Assembly (NCBI RefSeq): GCF_003002825.1
Contig: NZ_PVTE01000005.1
Span: forward strand, 274,998 to 338,997
From: Spirosoma oryzae
GTDB lineage: Bacteria > Bacteroidota > Bacteroidia > Cytophagales > Spirosomataceae
DNA: 64,000 bases
Direction: 5' to 3'
Shown: positions 24,737 to 35,203 of the stretch, one piece after another
Numbering within the stretch: position 1 is the stretch's first letter
Layout of the letters: the number at the start of each line of letters is the position of its first letter
The notes under the pieces: generated by a model
What the model was told of the DNA's origin: nothing
What the model saw: only the letters and a program-made list of their open reading frames with translations
The model's database searches: none
Position numbers and translations under genes: made by a program

Positions 24737-27700
24737 TTAGAATGTCAGATTCAGGCCAACGATAACGGTCCGGGCTTTGGGGTAGGCGAGGTAGTCGATA
24801 CCGTACGAGATGACACCGTTGATCGCCTGGTTGCCGTTGACTTCCGGATCGTAGCCGTTGTACGGCGTGATGACGAACAGGTTCTGTCCCGTTACCGACA
24901 GGCGGATGTTGTTAACCCAGCGGTTCATGCCGATGGCCTTGGGGTTCAGGTTGTAGCCCAGGGCGAGGTTGTTGAGCCGGAAGAAACGGCCGTCTTTCAG
25001 GAAGCGCGTCGATACCGGAGCCGAGTTGTTGATTGATTCCTGCGAATACTGGATGGCTTCAGGCGTTACGTTCAGACCTTTCGACAGCCGCAGCTTGTAG
25101 AAGTTGGCGTTGGCCGTATTGTCGTACACCATGTTGCCCGACACCCCGTTAAAGTTGATCGCCAGGTCGAAGCCTTTGTAGGCCAGTGTACTGTTGATGT
25201 TGAACTGCTTCGTCGGCAGGGCGCTGCCAGCGGCAATCCGGTCTTTATCCGTAATGATACCATCACCGTCGACATCGCGATAGGTGCTGATGCCCTTCTC
25301 ATCGAAGCCGGTAAACTCTTTCAGGAAGAACGTACCGATCGGCTGGTTGTTGATGTAGCCGTTGATAGTCGCCGACGTCAAGCCCGATCCGTTGGCCGAA
25401 CCCGACGTGATGACCGAGTAGGGTGAGTTCGTAACGACGTTCTTGATGAACGTGATGTTACCGCCGATGTCGAAACGGAATCCGCTTTGGCTGCTGTACC
25501 GGTAGTTCAGGTCCAGTTCAAGGCCCTGGTTGGTAATCCGCATGTCGGGTACGTTGGTCCAGTAGGTGCTGGCGGGTTGAACGGGGTCAGCCGGGATCAC
25601 CTGCAACAGAATCTTCTCCGACACTTTCCGGAAATAATCGACCGAACCCGACAGGGCACCGTTGAAGACGGCGAAGTCAACACCCAGGTCGCTCTGTGTC
25701 GATACTTCCCACTGAATGTCGGGGTTGGCCAGACGCGTGTACGAAATACCGGCCGGGTAGCTGCTCGAACTGTTGAGCGGGTAACTCGTCGTACCCGACA
25801 CCTGCGCGGTGTACAGGGCTTGCGTAATCTTGGCCGGAATTTCCTGGTTACCCGTCTGGCCCCAGCCTGCGCGCAGTTTCAGATCGGTGAACGGACCTGA
25901 CTTCAGGAAGTCTTCGTCCGACAGACGCCAGCCTGCCGAGAACGAGGGGAAGATACCGTACTTGTTGTTCGAACCGAACTTGCTCGACCCGTCGGCGCGT
26001 ACCGTAGCCGTCAGCAGGTACTTGTCTTTGAAGCTGTACGTGGCCCGGCCGAAGAACGACTGAAGCTCGTTCTGAATCGCGTAGCCACCTGGCTGGTTGT
26101 TGGCCAGCGTCAGATCCTGCCCCAGACCGGGATTGTAAATCGGCTCGACGGGTGTAATCGGGAATTTGTTGATGCTCCAGTTACGACCCTGTATGAAAAA
26201 CTTCTGGTATGAATGACCGAGCAACGCCGTCAGGTTGTTATTGCCCCGGTTCAGCGTGTAAGTGAAGTAGTTCTCAACCAGCGTGTTGCGGTTGTTTGTG
26301 TAATAGCTGTCCAGACGGCCATCCTGCTGGGGTACTGCGTTCGCCAGCGACTGAATGTCCTGCGTAGCGTTCGAATAATCCAGCCCAACGTTCAGTTTGT
26401 AGACCAGGTTTTTCAGGATTTTGAACGAGGGCGATATGTTCGCAATAACGCGTGTGGTGGCGGTCGCGTCTTTGTTCAGGTTGAGCGCGATGATTGGGTT
26501 AACACCGCCTTGATACTGGAATGGCGCGCCGGTTGAATCGTAAGCAGGGTACGTTGGGTTGGCTGCGATGGCACTACCAATCAGGTTGCCGATGGGCGGA
26601 CGCTGATTGTCGGTGTAGGCGGCATTCAGGTTGACATCCAGCGACAGCCGGTCTTCCAGCAACTGCTGCGTAACGTTGATACGGCCCGTGTACCGGTTCA
26701 ACTGGCTGTTTTTCAGAATCCCCTGCTGGCTCTGCACACCTACCGAGCCAAAATACGTCAGCTTCTGCGAACCACCGTTGAAACCGAGGTTGTAATTCTG
26801 CGTGATAGCCGTGCGGCTCACCACTTTTTGCCAGTCGGTCGAAGCGCCACGGTCGTCCAGAACGCCACCCAGGGCCGTTACGCCTTGCCGGAAGTCGTTC
26901 GCGTTCAGTACGTTCAGTGGGCGGGCCATCTTCGAGATACCCACGCTGGTCGACAACGTCAGGTTCGACGTGCCCGACTTGCCTTTTTTGGTGGTAATCA
27001 GCACCACGCCGTTCGCACCCCGCGCCCCGTAGATCGAGGTAGCCGACGCATCTTTCAGCACGTCGATGCTCTCGATGTCGTTGGGGTTCAGGAACGTCAG
27101 TGGGTTGGTCGCACCGCCCGTACTTGAATTGTCGAGTGGCAGACCGTCGAGTACGAACAGGGGCGTACTACCCGACCGGATACCACCCGGTCCGCGAATG
27201 GTGATGGTCTGGTTGCTTCCCGGCTCACCGCTGGCCGAGGTTACGTTGACACCCGCGATTTTACCCTGAATCAGCTGTTCCGGCGAGTTGATAATCCCCC
27301 GGTTAAAATCGGCGCTTTTGATCGACTTGATCGAACCCGTCATGTCGCGTTTGGTCGTGCTACCGTAGCCGATAACCACCACCTGGTTCAGTTCCGACGC
27401 CGACGATTTCAGCCCGACGTTGATAGCGGTCTGGTTGCCCACGACGACTTCCTGCGATACGAAGCCGATGAAGCCGAAGACCAGCGTTACGTTGCCGTTG
27501 GGTACCGACAGGCGATAGTTGCCGTTGGCATCGGTCGTGGTACCGCGCTGCGTGCCTTTCACGACGACGCTACAGCCCGCGAGGGCCTCGCCCGTTGCCG
27601 CGTCGGTCACCTGACCCGTAACCGTCACATCCGCAACGGACAGCCGGGTCGTGACGGCCAGGGCCGGATTTTTTGCCTGAGTTGTTAGCGTTAACAAACT

Positions 27701-27772
27701 CAATAACGTGCAAACAACTGTCCATCGCGGAAACTTGAGCGATGTTAAGAACAGGTACATGTTTATAGTCAT
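24737..27772 (-). CDS. SusC/RagA family TonB-linked outer membrane receptor
   Basis: 1011 residues. A hydrophobic signal region is followed by a carboxypeptidase-regulatory-like domain (VTGQVTDAATGEALAGCSVVV...GNYRLSVPNG, about residues 50-110), then the SusC signature LNQVVVIGYGSTTKRDMTGSI and the plug domain (IRGPGGIRSGSTPLFVLDGLP, SIDVLKDASATSIYGARGANGVVLITTKKG). The remainder is a long beta-barrel ending in an aromatic strand (VIVGLNLTF). TonB-dependent import with the SusD partner. A Met four codons downstream is an alternative start. Regulation probably acts in the 420-bp upstream gap. Confidence 0.94.
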   Translation of the reverse strand: MTINMYLFLTSLKFPRWTVVCTLLSLLTLTTQAKNPALAVTTRLSVADVTVTGQVTDAATGEALAGCSVVVKGTQRGTTTDANGNYRLSVPNGNVTLVFGFIGFVSQEVVVGNQTAINVGLKSSASELNQVVVIGYGSTTKRDMTGSIKSIKSADFNRGIINSPEQLIQGKIAGVNVTSASGEPGSNQTITIRGPGGIRSGSTPLFVLDGLPLDNSSTGGATNPLTFLNPNDIESIDVLKDASATSIYGARGANGVVLITTKKGKSGTSNLTLSTSVGISKMARPLNVLNANDFRQGVTALGGVLDDRGASTDWQKVVSRTAITQNYNLGFNGGSQKLTYFGSVGVQSQQGILKNSQLNRYTGRINVTQQLLEDRLSLDVNLNAAYTDNQRPPIGNLIGSAIAANPTYPAYDSTGAPFQYQGGVNPIIALNLNKDATATTRVIANISPSFKILKNLVYKLNVGLDYSNATQDIQSLANAVPQQDGRLDSYYTNNRNTLVENYFTYTLNRGNNNLTALLGHSYQKFFIQGRNWSINKFPITPVEPIYNPGLGQDLTLANNQPGGYAIQNELQSFFGRATYSFKDKYLLTATVRADGSSKFGSNNKYGIFPSFSAGWRLSDEDFLKSGPFTDLKLRAGWGQTGNQEIPAKITQALYTAQVSGTTSYPLNSSSSYPAGISYTRLANPDIQWEVSTQSDLGVDFAVFNGALSGSVDYFRKVSEKILLQVIPADPVQPASTYWTNVPDMRITNQGLELDLNYRYSSQSGFRFDIGGNITFIKNVVTNSPYSVITSGSANGSGLTSATINGYINNQPIGTFFLKEFTGFDEKGISTYRDVDGDGIITDKDRIAAGSALPTKQFNINSTLAYKGFDLAINFNGVSGNMVYDNTANANFYKLRLSKGLNVTPEAIQYSQESINNSAPVSTRFLKDGRFFRLNNLALGYNLNPKAIGMNRWVNNIRLSVTGQNLFVITPYNGYDPEVNGNQAINGVISYGIDYLAYPKARTVIVGLNLTF

Positions 27773-28194
27773 TGTTGATTAGATTGGGGTCGCAAATTTC
27801 TGGTCTACAGCGGCCGTTTTGTAGCCGATCGTATATATTTAAAAATTTAATAATATAGGAAAAGGACAAACGGCGGTGCCCGGCTGAGAATATGCATATA
27901 TGGCAGGTTAGGGGGGTAAATTATTGACAATGAACGGTGTGTGGTACGCTGGGGCAGATCGCGCAAAGATGGGAAAATTGCAGTAAGTTGTGAAATAATA
28001 TAAAAGTAGCTGTTCGGGTAGCTAACCGATAGATCAATAGTTAAAACAATAGGGACATAAAGCAGTAGCCGGTTTTTGCGTCAGCGTACTTGTTTAAAAA
28101 ACAATCGGTACCTGTTAAGAAAAATAAAGAATATAAGTAGTCGCTGGTAATACAGGGGTAATACGGGTCGGCGTGCGGAATTAGCACAAGCAGT
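27773..28194. other. Divergent intergenic region upstream of susC
   Basis: 422 bp of AT-rich sequence between susC (minus) and the phosphatase gene (plus). No ORF of note. A possible susC promoter on the minus strand is TTTG (27870-27867) with TAAATTTT (27849-27842) after a 17-nt spacer, short for the consensus. An isolated GCGTCAGC (28078-28085) matches the palindrome apex motif but has no obvious inverted arms. Otherwise nothing is seen. Confidence 0.4.
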
Positions 28195-28202
28195 TAGCTT
28201 TG
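28195..28202 (+). promoter_or_regulatory. -7 promoter element for the metallophosphoesterase gene
   Basis: TAGCTTTG, an exact TAnnTTTG, 27 nt before the ATG at 28230. The in-frame TTG at 28200 lies inside this box and so cannot be the start codon if the promoter is real. Confidence 0.5.
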
Positions 28203-28229
28203 TATGTTTTTCCCCAGTCAAGTGCCCGT

Positions 28230-29219
28230 ATGAAAACAGTTCTCTCTGCTCTGCTCGTTTGCCTTACCATACACGTTTCCCGTGCGCAACGTCCTGTCGA
28301 TTATAGTGGCCAATTGGCGGCTGGCTACGAACTGGGTGTTATCCCCGGTCTGCAAACGCTGGACAATGCGCTGAATTTCGCCGTCATCGGCGACTGGGGG
28401 CGACAGGGGGAATTTCACCAGCGGGAAGTGGCGCTACAGATGGCGAAGGCAATGGCCGGGCTGGGTGGTAGTTTCATCATCTCAACCGGCGACAACATCT
28501 ACCCGCAGGGCGTCGCCAGTGTGCAGGACCCACTCTGGCAAAGTAGCTTCGAGCAGGTCTATCACTACGCCTGGCTTCAGCGCGACTGGTACGCTATCCT
28601 CGGCAACCACGATTATTACGGCAACGTCGATGCGCAGATCGAGTACGGCAAAATCAGTCGGCGGTGGCACATGCCGGCCCGGTATTACACGATGAAAAAG
28701 CGACTGTCGGGCGGAAAAACTGTGCAGTTCGTTTTTCTGGATACCAACGGACTGGAAAACGGCTACTACAATGATCCGGAAATGGCGGGTGAATTGAGCA
28801 GGCAGGATACGACTGCTCAACTACGCTGGCTGCGCGAAACCCTTGCCGACGCTGACCCCAGCATCCGGTGGCGCGTTGTTGTGGGACATCATCCACTCTA
28901 TACAGCAGGAAAACGGGTAGCGGTCTCCGGTCCGGTGCGCAGTAAGCTGGAGCCGATTCTGAACCAGTACAAAGTCGACGTATACCTGTGTGGGCACGAC
29001 CACGATTTGCAGTACAACAAGGCCGCCGGGCCAACGCATCACTTCTTGTCGGGAGCCGGTTCGGAACTGAGCAATGTACCGCATCAGATGCCCTGGAATG
29101 TATTTTACAAGGGTGTTAACGGCTTCATGACGTTCTCCGTTCAGCCCGATCAATTCCTCGTCCAGATTATCGACGCCAAAGGGGCTATCCTATACACGAA
29201 GCTGATTCCGAAGGGGTAA
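28230..29219 (+). CDS. Metallophosphoesterase, tartrate-resistant acid phosphatase-like
   Basis: 329 residues with a signal peptide (MKTVLSALLVCLTIHVSRAQ), so exported. The calcineurin-like dimetal site is complete: NFAVIGDWGRQGE (DxG-type Asp), STGDNIYPQG (GDN), LGNHDYYGN (GNHD with the extra Tyr of purple acid phosphatases), VVGHHPLYT (GHH) and CGHDHDLQY (GHxH). The MPARYYT segment also matches type-5 acid phosphatases. It hydrolyses phosphomonoesters, perhaps for phosphate scavenging; it lies next to ppx, another phosphate gene, but is convergently oriented and not an operon. Confidence 0.88.
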   Translation: MKTVLSALLVCLTIHVSRAQRPVDYSGQLAAGYELGVIPGLQTLDNALNFAVIGDWGRQGEFHQREVALQMAKAMAGLGGSFIISTGDNIYPQGVASVQDPLWQSSFEQVYHYAWLQRDWYAILGNHDYYGNVDAQIEYGKISRRWHMPARYYTMKKRLSGGKTVQFVFLDTNGLENGYYNDPEMAGELSRQDTTAQLRWLRETLADADPSIRWRVVVGHHPLYTAGKRVAVSGPVRSKLEPILNQYKVDVYLCGHDHDLQYNKAAGPTHHFLSGAGSELSNVPHQMPWNVFYKGVNGFMTFSVQPDQFLVQIIDAKGAILYTKLIPKG

Positions 29220-29223
29220 AGAG

Positions 29224-29434
29224 CGGTTTACAGTTTACGGTATTCGATGTAGCCCAGACCGGGACCGGGTCGCCGGCCACCACGCGGTGGCCGCGATAGC
29301 GACCGAAAAAGCTGCCGCCTGGCATAGTTGCCCTAACGGGCATCAGACCGGGAGGTCTGGGCTACACGCTAGGCCCCGTGTGACGGATCGCACCACGGTG
29401 GCCACCGTAGACCGTAAACTGACTACCGTAAACC
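29224..29434. repeat. Composite palindrome: TTTAC/TATTCGG arms around a CCCAGACC element, copy 2
   Basis: The outer arms (GGTTTACAGTTTACGGTATT ... ACCGTAAACTGACTACCGTA) enclose GTAGCCCAGACC...GGTCTGGGCTAC with the shared core GCGATAGCGACCGAAAAAGC and TTGCCCTAACGGGCA (29293-29342). It lies between the convergent phosphatase and ppx genes. Confidence 0.84.
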
Positions 29435-30318
29435 TACCGCTTCTTCCGACTGCAAACCTGTTCGTAGACGAGCTGCATAATCCCGTCTTTCAGGCCCAGA
29501 TCGGGAACCATGATCGTACTGGCACCGGCCCAGCGCATCACCGATATGTAAATGTCGGCGGCTGGTACGATTACGTCGGCCCGGTCGGCGTTCAGGCGAA
29601 GTTTATTGATCCGGTCATCCTGACTGAAGCTGGCCACGTAATTACGGATACGCTCGATTTCTTCCAGCGTTGTCGTTGCATCGGAAAGCTTGGCCGCCAT
29701 GTTGAACAGCTTGCTGATGTTGCCCCCCGTTCCGACGGCTACTATTTCCTGGCTGGCGTCCATGTGTTCTTCGACCCAGTCCTGCATTTTACGCCAAGCT
29801 CCTTTGGTTTCCTTGCCTTCCAGCAACCGGACCGAACCGATCTTGAACGATTTCGACGCGATCTTCGTCCGGTGCTGGTACAGGTTCAGCTCGGTGCTGC
29901 CTCCACCTACGTCGATGTGAACATACTGCCGATCGTCGAGCGACTGTACGACGACGTTATTGATCAGTTGGGCTTCCTTCTGACCGTCGATAATGTGAAT
30001 CTTTATTCCGGTTTGCGCTTCGATGCGTTTGGCAACCTCGTGCCCGTTGTCGGCTTCGCGCATGGCCGATGTTGCGCAGGCCAGACAATGCTCGACCTCG
30101 TGCAGCTCCATCAGCAGTTTATAGACCTGCATCAGCTTGGTCGTACGCGCTTCACTCTCGGGTGTCAGTTCGCCGAAGTTGAATACGTCGTGGCCAAGCC
30201 GGAGCGGGAAGCGAACGTATTCGACCCGTTTAAAACTCACCTGATCGTCGTTGTGCAGAACGGTCGAGATCTGGAGTCGGGCTGCGTTGGAACCGATGTC
30301 AATAGCTGCCAGTTTCAT
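29434..30318 (-). CDS. ppx: Exopolyphosphatase / pppGpp phosphatase family
   Basis: 294 residues of the Ppx/GppA ASKHA fold, the short single-domain form without the C-terminal HD part. MKLAAIDIGSNAARLQIS is the phosphate-1 motif; ACATSAMREADNG, the glycine-rich IDVGGGSTELNLY (phosphate-2) and VAVGTGGNISKL follow in the usual order. It degrades inorganic polyphosphate or converts pppGpp; the two activities cannot be told apart here. It is transcribed divergently from metH, with a stable hairpin in its 5' leader (30343-30386). Confidence 0.88.
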   Translation of the reverse strand: MKLAAIDIGSNAARLQISTVLHNDDQVSFKRVEYVRFPLRLGHDVFNFGELTPESEARTTKLMQVYKLLMELHEVEHCLACATSAMREADNGHEVAKRIEAQTGIKIHIIDGQKEAQLINNVVVQSLDDRQYVHIDVGGGSTELNLYQHRTKIASKSFKIGSVRLLEGKETKGAWRKMQDWVEEHMDASQEIVAVGTGGNISKLFNMAAKLSDATTTLEEIERIRNYVASFSQDDRINKLRLNADRADVIVPAADIYISVMRWAGASTIMVPDLGLKDGIMQLVYEQVCSRKKR

Positions 30319-30342
30319 GGGAGACGCACTAGTCGTGACTAA

Positions 30343-30401
30343 AAGAACGAGCGAAAAAAGGCCGTAAACCCATTCCGCTCGTTCTTACCGGCGCAAAAGT
30401 A
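30343..30401 (-). promoter_or_regulatory. ppx -7 box and 5'-leader hairpin
   Basis: The minus strand reads TACTTTTG (30401-30394), an exact TAnnTTTG. The transcript would begin near 30387, and its first bases form an 11-bp perfect stem (30386-30376 with 30353-30343, AAGAACGAGCG) with a 22-nt loop. The hairpin could stabilise the mRNA 5' end or regulate it. Confidence 0.5.
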
Positions 30402-30408
30402 AGGGTTT

Positions 30409-30441
30409 TTTGATGGATCAGGGTTTGTCGATGTATCTTTG
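30409..30441 (+). promoter_or_regulatory. Promoter of metH
   Basis: TTTG (30409-30412), a 21-nt spacer, TATCTTTG (30434-30441), a full Bacteroidota consensus promoter lying back-to-back with the ppx promoter. The leader to the TTG start at 30538 is about 90 nt; no known cobalamin or SAM riboswitch was recognised in it. Confidence 0.65.
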
Positions 30442-30537
30442 TCAGTTAAGCATGCCCACCATTCGTTTGGCCACTTTTCCCAGTTTTAGTATTGATACTG
30501 AGTTAGCTTAGTCGATCGGATCAAAATACGATTTCTC

Positions 30538-33500
30538 TTGAAAACAATATACGACCACCTGCGCGACCGCATCCTCGTTCTCGACGGGGCAATGGGCTCT
30601 ATGATTCAGCAGTATAACCTGACGGAGGAAGACTACCGGGGGGCGCGCTTTGCCGACTGGCCACACGACCTGAAAGGAAATAACGACCTGCTGTCGCTGA
30701 CACGCCCTGATGTTATTCAGGAAATTCACCGGCAGTATCTGGAGGCTGGTTCTGATATTATCGAAACCAATACCTTCAGCGGTACGTCTATCGCCATGGC
30801 CGACTACCGTATGGAGGAGTTGGTCTACGAACTCAATTATGAGTCGGCCCGGATCGCCAAACTCGAAGCCGACGCCATGACGCAGCAAAATCCCGATAAG
30901 CCGCGTTACGTTGCCGGCGCGATGGGACCAACCAACCGCACGGCCAGCCTGTCGCCCGACGTAAACAATCCGGCGTATCGGGCCGTAACGTTCGATGAAC
31001 TGGTTGATGCCTACTACGAACAGGTGCGCGGCCTTGTCGACGGCGGTGCTGATCTGCTGCTGATCGAAACTATTTTCGATACCCTCAATGCCAAAGCCGC
31101 GCTGTTTGCGGTCGATAAATATTTTGCGGATCAAGGGAAGCCATCCTTGCCGATCATGATCTCGGGTACGATCACTGATGCCAGTGGTCGGACGTTATCG
31201 GGTCAAACAACGGAAGCGTTCCTGTATTCGGTATCGCACCTGCCTTTGCTGAGCGTCGGACTAAACTGTGCGCTGGGTGCCCGGCCCATGCGTCCTTACA
31301 TCCAGACGCTGGCGCAGGAAGCCCCGTTCTTTACGTCGGCCTACCCCAACGCGGGCTTACCCAATGAGTTTGGCGAGTACGATGAGACGCCCGAAATGAT
31401 GGCGGAGCAGGTCGAGGATTTTATCCAGAACGGTTTCGTCAACATCGTCGGTGGCTGCTGCGGATCGACACCACCGCACATCAAGGCGATTGCCGACGTC
31501 GCGGCCAAATACCCACCTCGTCCGCTGCCGACGCCGGAGCCGTACCAGAAGCTGAGTGGTCTGGAGCCGCTCAAGATTACGGAGCAAACCAACTTCCTGA
31601 ACGTCGGTGAACGGACCAACGTAACGGGATCGAAGAAATTTGCCCGGCTCATCAAGGAAGGGAACTACGATGAAGCCCTGAGCATTGCGCGGGGACAGGT
31701 CGAAGGGGGCGCGCAGGTTATCGATGTCAACATGGACGAAGGTATGCTCGATTCGGTCGAAGCCATGACGACCTTCCTGAACCTGATTGCGTCAGAACCT
31801 GACATCGCCCGCGTGCCCATCATGGTCGACTCCTCGAAGTGGGAGGTGATCGAAGCGGGTTTGAAATGTGTGCAGGGGAAAGCGATTGTTAACTCGATTT
31901 CGCTGAAGGAAGGGGAGGAAGCGTTCATCGAACGTGCCCAGCTGATCAAACGCTACGGGGCGGCTACGGTTGTGATGGCGTTCGATGAAACCGGGCAGGC
32001 CGACTCGTATGAACGGCGTATCGAAATCTGCGAACGGGCGTACCGGATTCTGGTCGACAAAGTCAATTTTGCTCCGCAGGACATCATCTTCGACCCTAAC
32101 ATCCTGACCGTTGCGACCGGTATCGAAGAGCATAATAACTACGCTGTCGACTTTATCAACGCTACCCGCTGGATTAAGGAAAACCTGCCGCTGGCCAAAG
32201 TGAGCGGTGGGGTATCGAACATCTCATTCTCGTTCCGGGGGAACGATGTCGTACGGGAAGCGATGCACTCGGCATTCCTGTACCACGCGATCCGTGCCGG
32301 TATGGACATGGGTATCGTGAACGCGGGTCAACTGGAAGTGTACGACAACATTCCGAAAGACCTGCTCGAACGCTGCGAAGACGTGCTGCTCAACCGCCGG
32401 GACGATGCTACTGAACGGCTCGTCGAATTCGCTGAAACGGTGAAAGCGAAGGGCAAAGCCATTGTGCAGGATGAAAGCTGGCGGCAGGAACCTGTTCGCG
32501 AACGGCTCAAACACGCGCTTATCAAAGGCTTAACCGACTACATCGATCAGGACGTTGAAGAAATTCGGCAACAGGTAGCCCGCCCGCTCGACGTAATCGA
32601 AGGACCGCTTATGGACGGCATGAATGTCGTGGGCGATTTGTTCGGCGAAGGGAAAATGTTCCTGCCGCAGGTCGTGAAATCAGCACGGGTGATGAAGAAA
32701 GCCGTGGCGTACCTGACACCCTTTATCGAAGCGGAAAAGAACGGGTCGGGCTCGTCGTCGGCGGGTAAAATTCTGCTGGCTACGGTTAAAGGCGACGTGC
32801 ACGACATCGGTAAAAACATCGTCGGCGTCGTGCTGGGCTGTAACAACTATGAAATCATCGATCTTGGGGTAATGGTGCCAACCCAGAAAATTCTGGATGC
32901 CGCCCGCGAACACAACGTCGATATTATCGGACTGAGTGGGCTGATTACGCCATCGCTCGATGAGATGGTGGGCGTTGCCCGAGAAATGGAGCGGCAAGGC
33001 TTCAAAACACCCCTGTTGATCGGTGGCGCGACAACGTCGCGGATGCACACGGCCGTTAAAATCGACCCGCACTACTCTGGTCCGGTCGTTCACGTCCTCG
33101 ATGCGAGTCGTAGTGTACCCGTTGCTGGTCGGCTCGTAAGCGATACCGCAGGGACGAAGGAGCAGATCTTTAACGAAATCAAAGCCGAATACAGCAAGCT
33201 GCGCGACGATCACAGCCGCCGTCGGCAGGATAAGGCCACGCTGACCATCGAAAAAGCCCGCGAAAACCGGACGCCTATCGACTGGACAGCCTTCGAACCA
33301 ACGAAGCCGACCTTCCTCGGCAACCGCTACTTCGAGGATTACGACATCGCCGAACTGGTACCTTACATCGACTGGACGCCGTTCTTCCAGACCTGGCAAC
33401 TGGCTGGTAAGTATCCCGCTATTCTGGAAGATAAGGTTGTTGGTGCTGAAGCGAAACAACTGTTCGCCGATGCCAACAACATGCTGAAAGACATCATCCG

Positions 33501-34323
33501 AAACAAGTCGCTCAAGGCAAAAGCTGTGGTCGGTTTCTACCCCGCCAACGCGACCGTAGATGATGTACTACTGCACGATTTTGAAGAAGAGCGTCGGCAG
33601 GTGGCCTGCGAACGGCACGGGTCGCACGAGCACATTCAGTATAAAATCTCGCGGGCATCGGACGTACAAACGGCTGTCGATGCGGCAGGTGAGCTGATCT
33701 ACGACACGAAGACAGTGCTGCACTTCCTGCGGCAACAAAACCAGAAAGCGCCGGGCTTACCCAACTATTCGCTGGCCGATTTCGTAGCCCCGCTCGACAG
33801 CGGTCGGGAAGATTACATCGGCGCGTTTGCCGTGACGGCTGGGGTTGGTATCGAGCCGCTGCTGGAAGCCTACGAACGCGATCACGACGACTATAATAGT
33901 ATTATGCTCAAAGCCATTGCCGACCGGCTGGCCGAAGCCTTCGCCGAGCGGATGCACGAGCGCGTCCGGACGGAGTTCTGGCCCTACGCACCCAACGAGC
34001 AGTTTACGAACGAGCAACTGGTCAAGGAAGCGTATCAGGGTATTCGTCCGGCACCGGGTTATCCGGCTTGCCCCGATCACACCGAGAAAGGCCCCCTGTT
34101 CGATCTGCTCGATGCCGGTAAAATCGGTATCGAACTGACGGAGAGTTTTGCCATGTACCCGGCTTCGTCGGTCAGTGGGTTCTACTTCTCGCACCCCGCA
34201 TCGACTTATTTCGCGCTGGGTAAGATCAACAAGGATCAGGTACACGACTACGCCCTGCGTAAAGACATGCCGCAGGACGAACTCGAACGCTGGCTGGCCC
34301 CCGTGCTCAATTACGACGCGTAG
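30538..34323 (+). CDS. metH: Cobalamin-dependent methionine synthase
   Basis: Transfers a methyl group from methyltetrahydrofolate through B12 to homocysteine. 1261 residues, full length. Homocysteine domain: [27 protein letters not shown] and [10 protein letters not shown] (zinc Cys residues). Pterin domain from about 360 ([20 protein letters not shown]). B12 cap and Rossmann domain: [20 protein letters not shown] with the DxHxxG ligand His near residue 764. C-terminal AdoMet reactivation domain: [15 protein letters not shown]. The start is a TTG directly before [16 protein letters not shown]; no ATG fits the conserved N-terminus. Followed by a strong terminator. Confidence 0.96.
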   Translation: MKTIYDHLRDRILVLDGAMGSMIQQYNLTEEDYRGARFADWPHDLKGNNDLLSLTRPDVIQEIHRQYLEAGSDIIETNTFSGTSIAMADYRMEELVYELNYESARIAKLEADAMTQQNPDKPRYVAGAMGPTNRTASLSPDVNNPAYRAVTFDELVDAYYEQVRGLVDGGADLLLIETIFDTLNAKAALFAVDKYFADQGKPSLPIMISGTITDASGRTLSGQTTEAFLYSVSHLPLLSVGLNCALGARPMRPYIQTLAQEAPFFTSAYPNAGLPNEFGEYDETPEMMAEQVEDFIQNGFVNIVGGCCGSTPPHIKAIADVAAKYPPRPLPTPEPYQKLSGLEPLKITEQTNFLNVGERTNVTGSKKFARLIKEGNYDEALSIARGQVEGGAQVIDVNMDEGMLDSVEAMTTFLNLIASEPDIARVPIMVDSSKWEVIEAGLKCVQGKAIVNSISLKEGEEAFIERAQLIKRYGAATVVMAFDETGQADSYERRIEICERAYRILVDKVNFAPQDIIFDPNILTVATGIEEHNNYAVDFINATRWIKENLPLAKVSGGVSNISFSFRGNDVVREAMHSAFLYHAIRAGMDMGIVNAGQLEVYDNIPKDLLERCEDVLLNRRDDATERLVEFAETVKAKGKAIVQDESWRQEPVRERLKHALIKGLTDYIDQDVEEIRQQVARPLDVIEGPLMDGMNVVGDLFGEGKMFLPQVVKSARVMKKAVAYLTPFIEAEKNGSGSSSAGKILLATVKGDVHDIGKNIVGVVLGCNNYEIIDLGVMVPTQKILDAAREHNVDIIGLSGLITPSLDEMVGVAREMERQGFKTPLLIGGATTSRMHTAVKIDPHYSGPVVHVLDASRSVPVAGRLVSDTAGTKEQIFNEIKAEYSKLRDDHSRRRQDKATLTIEKARENRTPIDWTAFEPTKPTFLGNRYFEDYDIAELVPYIDWTPFFQTWQLAGKYPAILEDKVVGAEAKQLFADANNMLKDIIRNKSLKAKAVVGFYPANATVDDVLLHDFEEERRQVACERHGSHEHIQYKISRASDVQTAVDAAGELIYDTKTVLHFLRQQNQKAPGLPNYSLADFVAPLDSGREDYIGAFAVTAGVGIEPLLEAYERDHDDYNSIMLKAIADRLAEAFAERMHERVRTEFWPYAPNEQFTNEQLVKEAYQGIRPAPGYPACPDHTEKGPLFDLLDAGKIGIELTESFAMYPASSVSGFYFSHPASTYFALGKINKDQVHDYALRKDMPQDELERWLAPVLNYDA

Positions 34324-34338
34324 TGGTAAAACGACAAA

Positions 34339-34378
34339 ACACAAGGAAGCCCGACCGTCTGGCCGGGCTTCCTTGTGT
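34339..34378. terminator. Bidirectional hairpin between metH and the fasciclin gene
   Basis: A 15-bp perfect stem, ACACAAGGAAGCCCG (34339-34353) with 34364-34378 and a 10-nt loop, lies between convergent stops. There is no long T run, so it may act as a terminator in both directions or as a 3'-end stabiliser. Confidence 0.65.
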
Positions 34379-34396
34379 CTAAACGACATACGCTGA

Positions 34397-34948
34397 TTAC
34401 GGAATCAGGACGGTGTCGATAACGTGGATAACGCCGTTCGACTGATTGACGTCGGGGATGGTGACGGTAGCGGTGTTGCCTTTCGCGTCTACCAGTTCAA
34501 CTTTCTTGCCTTTCATCGTGGCCGTCAGTGATTCGCCGTTGACGGTTTTCAGGGCTGTTTTGCCTTTGCCGTCTTTAATCATTTTCATCAGCTCTTCCGC
34601 GCTAACCTTGCCTGGTACCACGTGGTAGGTCAGGACGCTGGTCAGTTGTTCCTTGTTCTCCGGCTTCAACAGCGACTCGATCGTACCTTTCGGCACTTTG
34701 TCGAAGGCTTTGTTCGTTGGTGCAAATACCGTGAACGGTCCTGGGCCCGATAGTGTCTCGACCAAGCCAGCGGCTTTAACAGCAGCTACCAGCGTGGTGT
34801 GGTCTTTCGAATTGACGGCATTTTCAACGATGTTCTTCGACGGATACATCGGCGCACCGCCAACCATGACCGTTTTTTCCTGAGCAAATGAAACCTGGCA
34901 AAACGCCAGAAGCGCGATTAATGAGAAAAAAAGTTTGGTAATCTTCAT
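34397..34948 (-). CDS. Fasciclin (FAS1) domain-containing secreted protein
   Basis: 183 residues from the ATG at 34948, which begins a signal peptide (MKITKLFFSLIALLAFCQVSFAQ); the longer ORF to 34984 only adds non-hydrophobic residues. One FAS1 domain: KDHTTLVAAVKAAGLVETL, GPFTVFAPTNKAFDKVP (H1 motif), VLTYHVVPGKVSAEEL (the YH motif) and GVIHVIDTVLIP (H2 motif). Extracytoplasmic adhesion or structural protein; no partner is adjacent. Confidence 0.92.
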   Translation of the reverse strand: MKITKLFFSLIALLAFCQVSFAQEKTVMVGGAPMYPSKNIVENAVNSKDHTTLVAAVKAAGLVETLSGPGPFTVFAPTNKAFDKVPKGTIESLLKPENKEQLTSVLTYHVVPGKVSAEELMKMIKDGKGKTALKTVNGESLTATMKGKKVELVDAKGNTATVTIPDVNQSNGVIHVIDTVLIP

Positions 34949-35203
34949 TGTAAGCATGTCAGGTGGTTTTGTGTAATGACCCAACTGCCAGACTTACGGC
35001 AGACAGACACAGCTTAGATTGGTTTACGCCAAAAAAAACGTCGATTAGGAAGTTATCCTGTTGACTAATAGAATATTGCGCAATGTGAAAAAATGATGAG
35101 TAGTCAATTTAGCTAGGTTCATCTACTGATAAACCCGGTTGAAACTACTCAGGATGGAGTTTTGTACGGGTACTAAAATCAGCCAGTATCACTTGTCTGT
35201 CAG

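Noticed and set aside
30442..30537. Cobalamin or SAM riboswitch in the metH leader
   Set aside because: The leader is only about 90 nt, with no B12-box and no recognised SAM-riboswitch core. Only a weak AGTAT/ATACT stem is seen.
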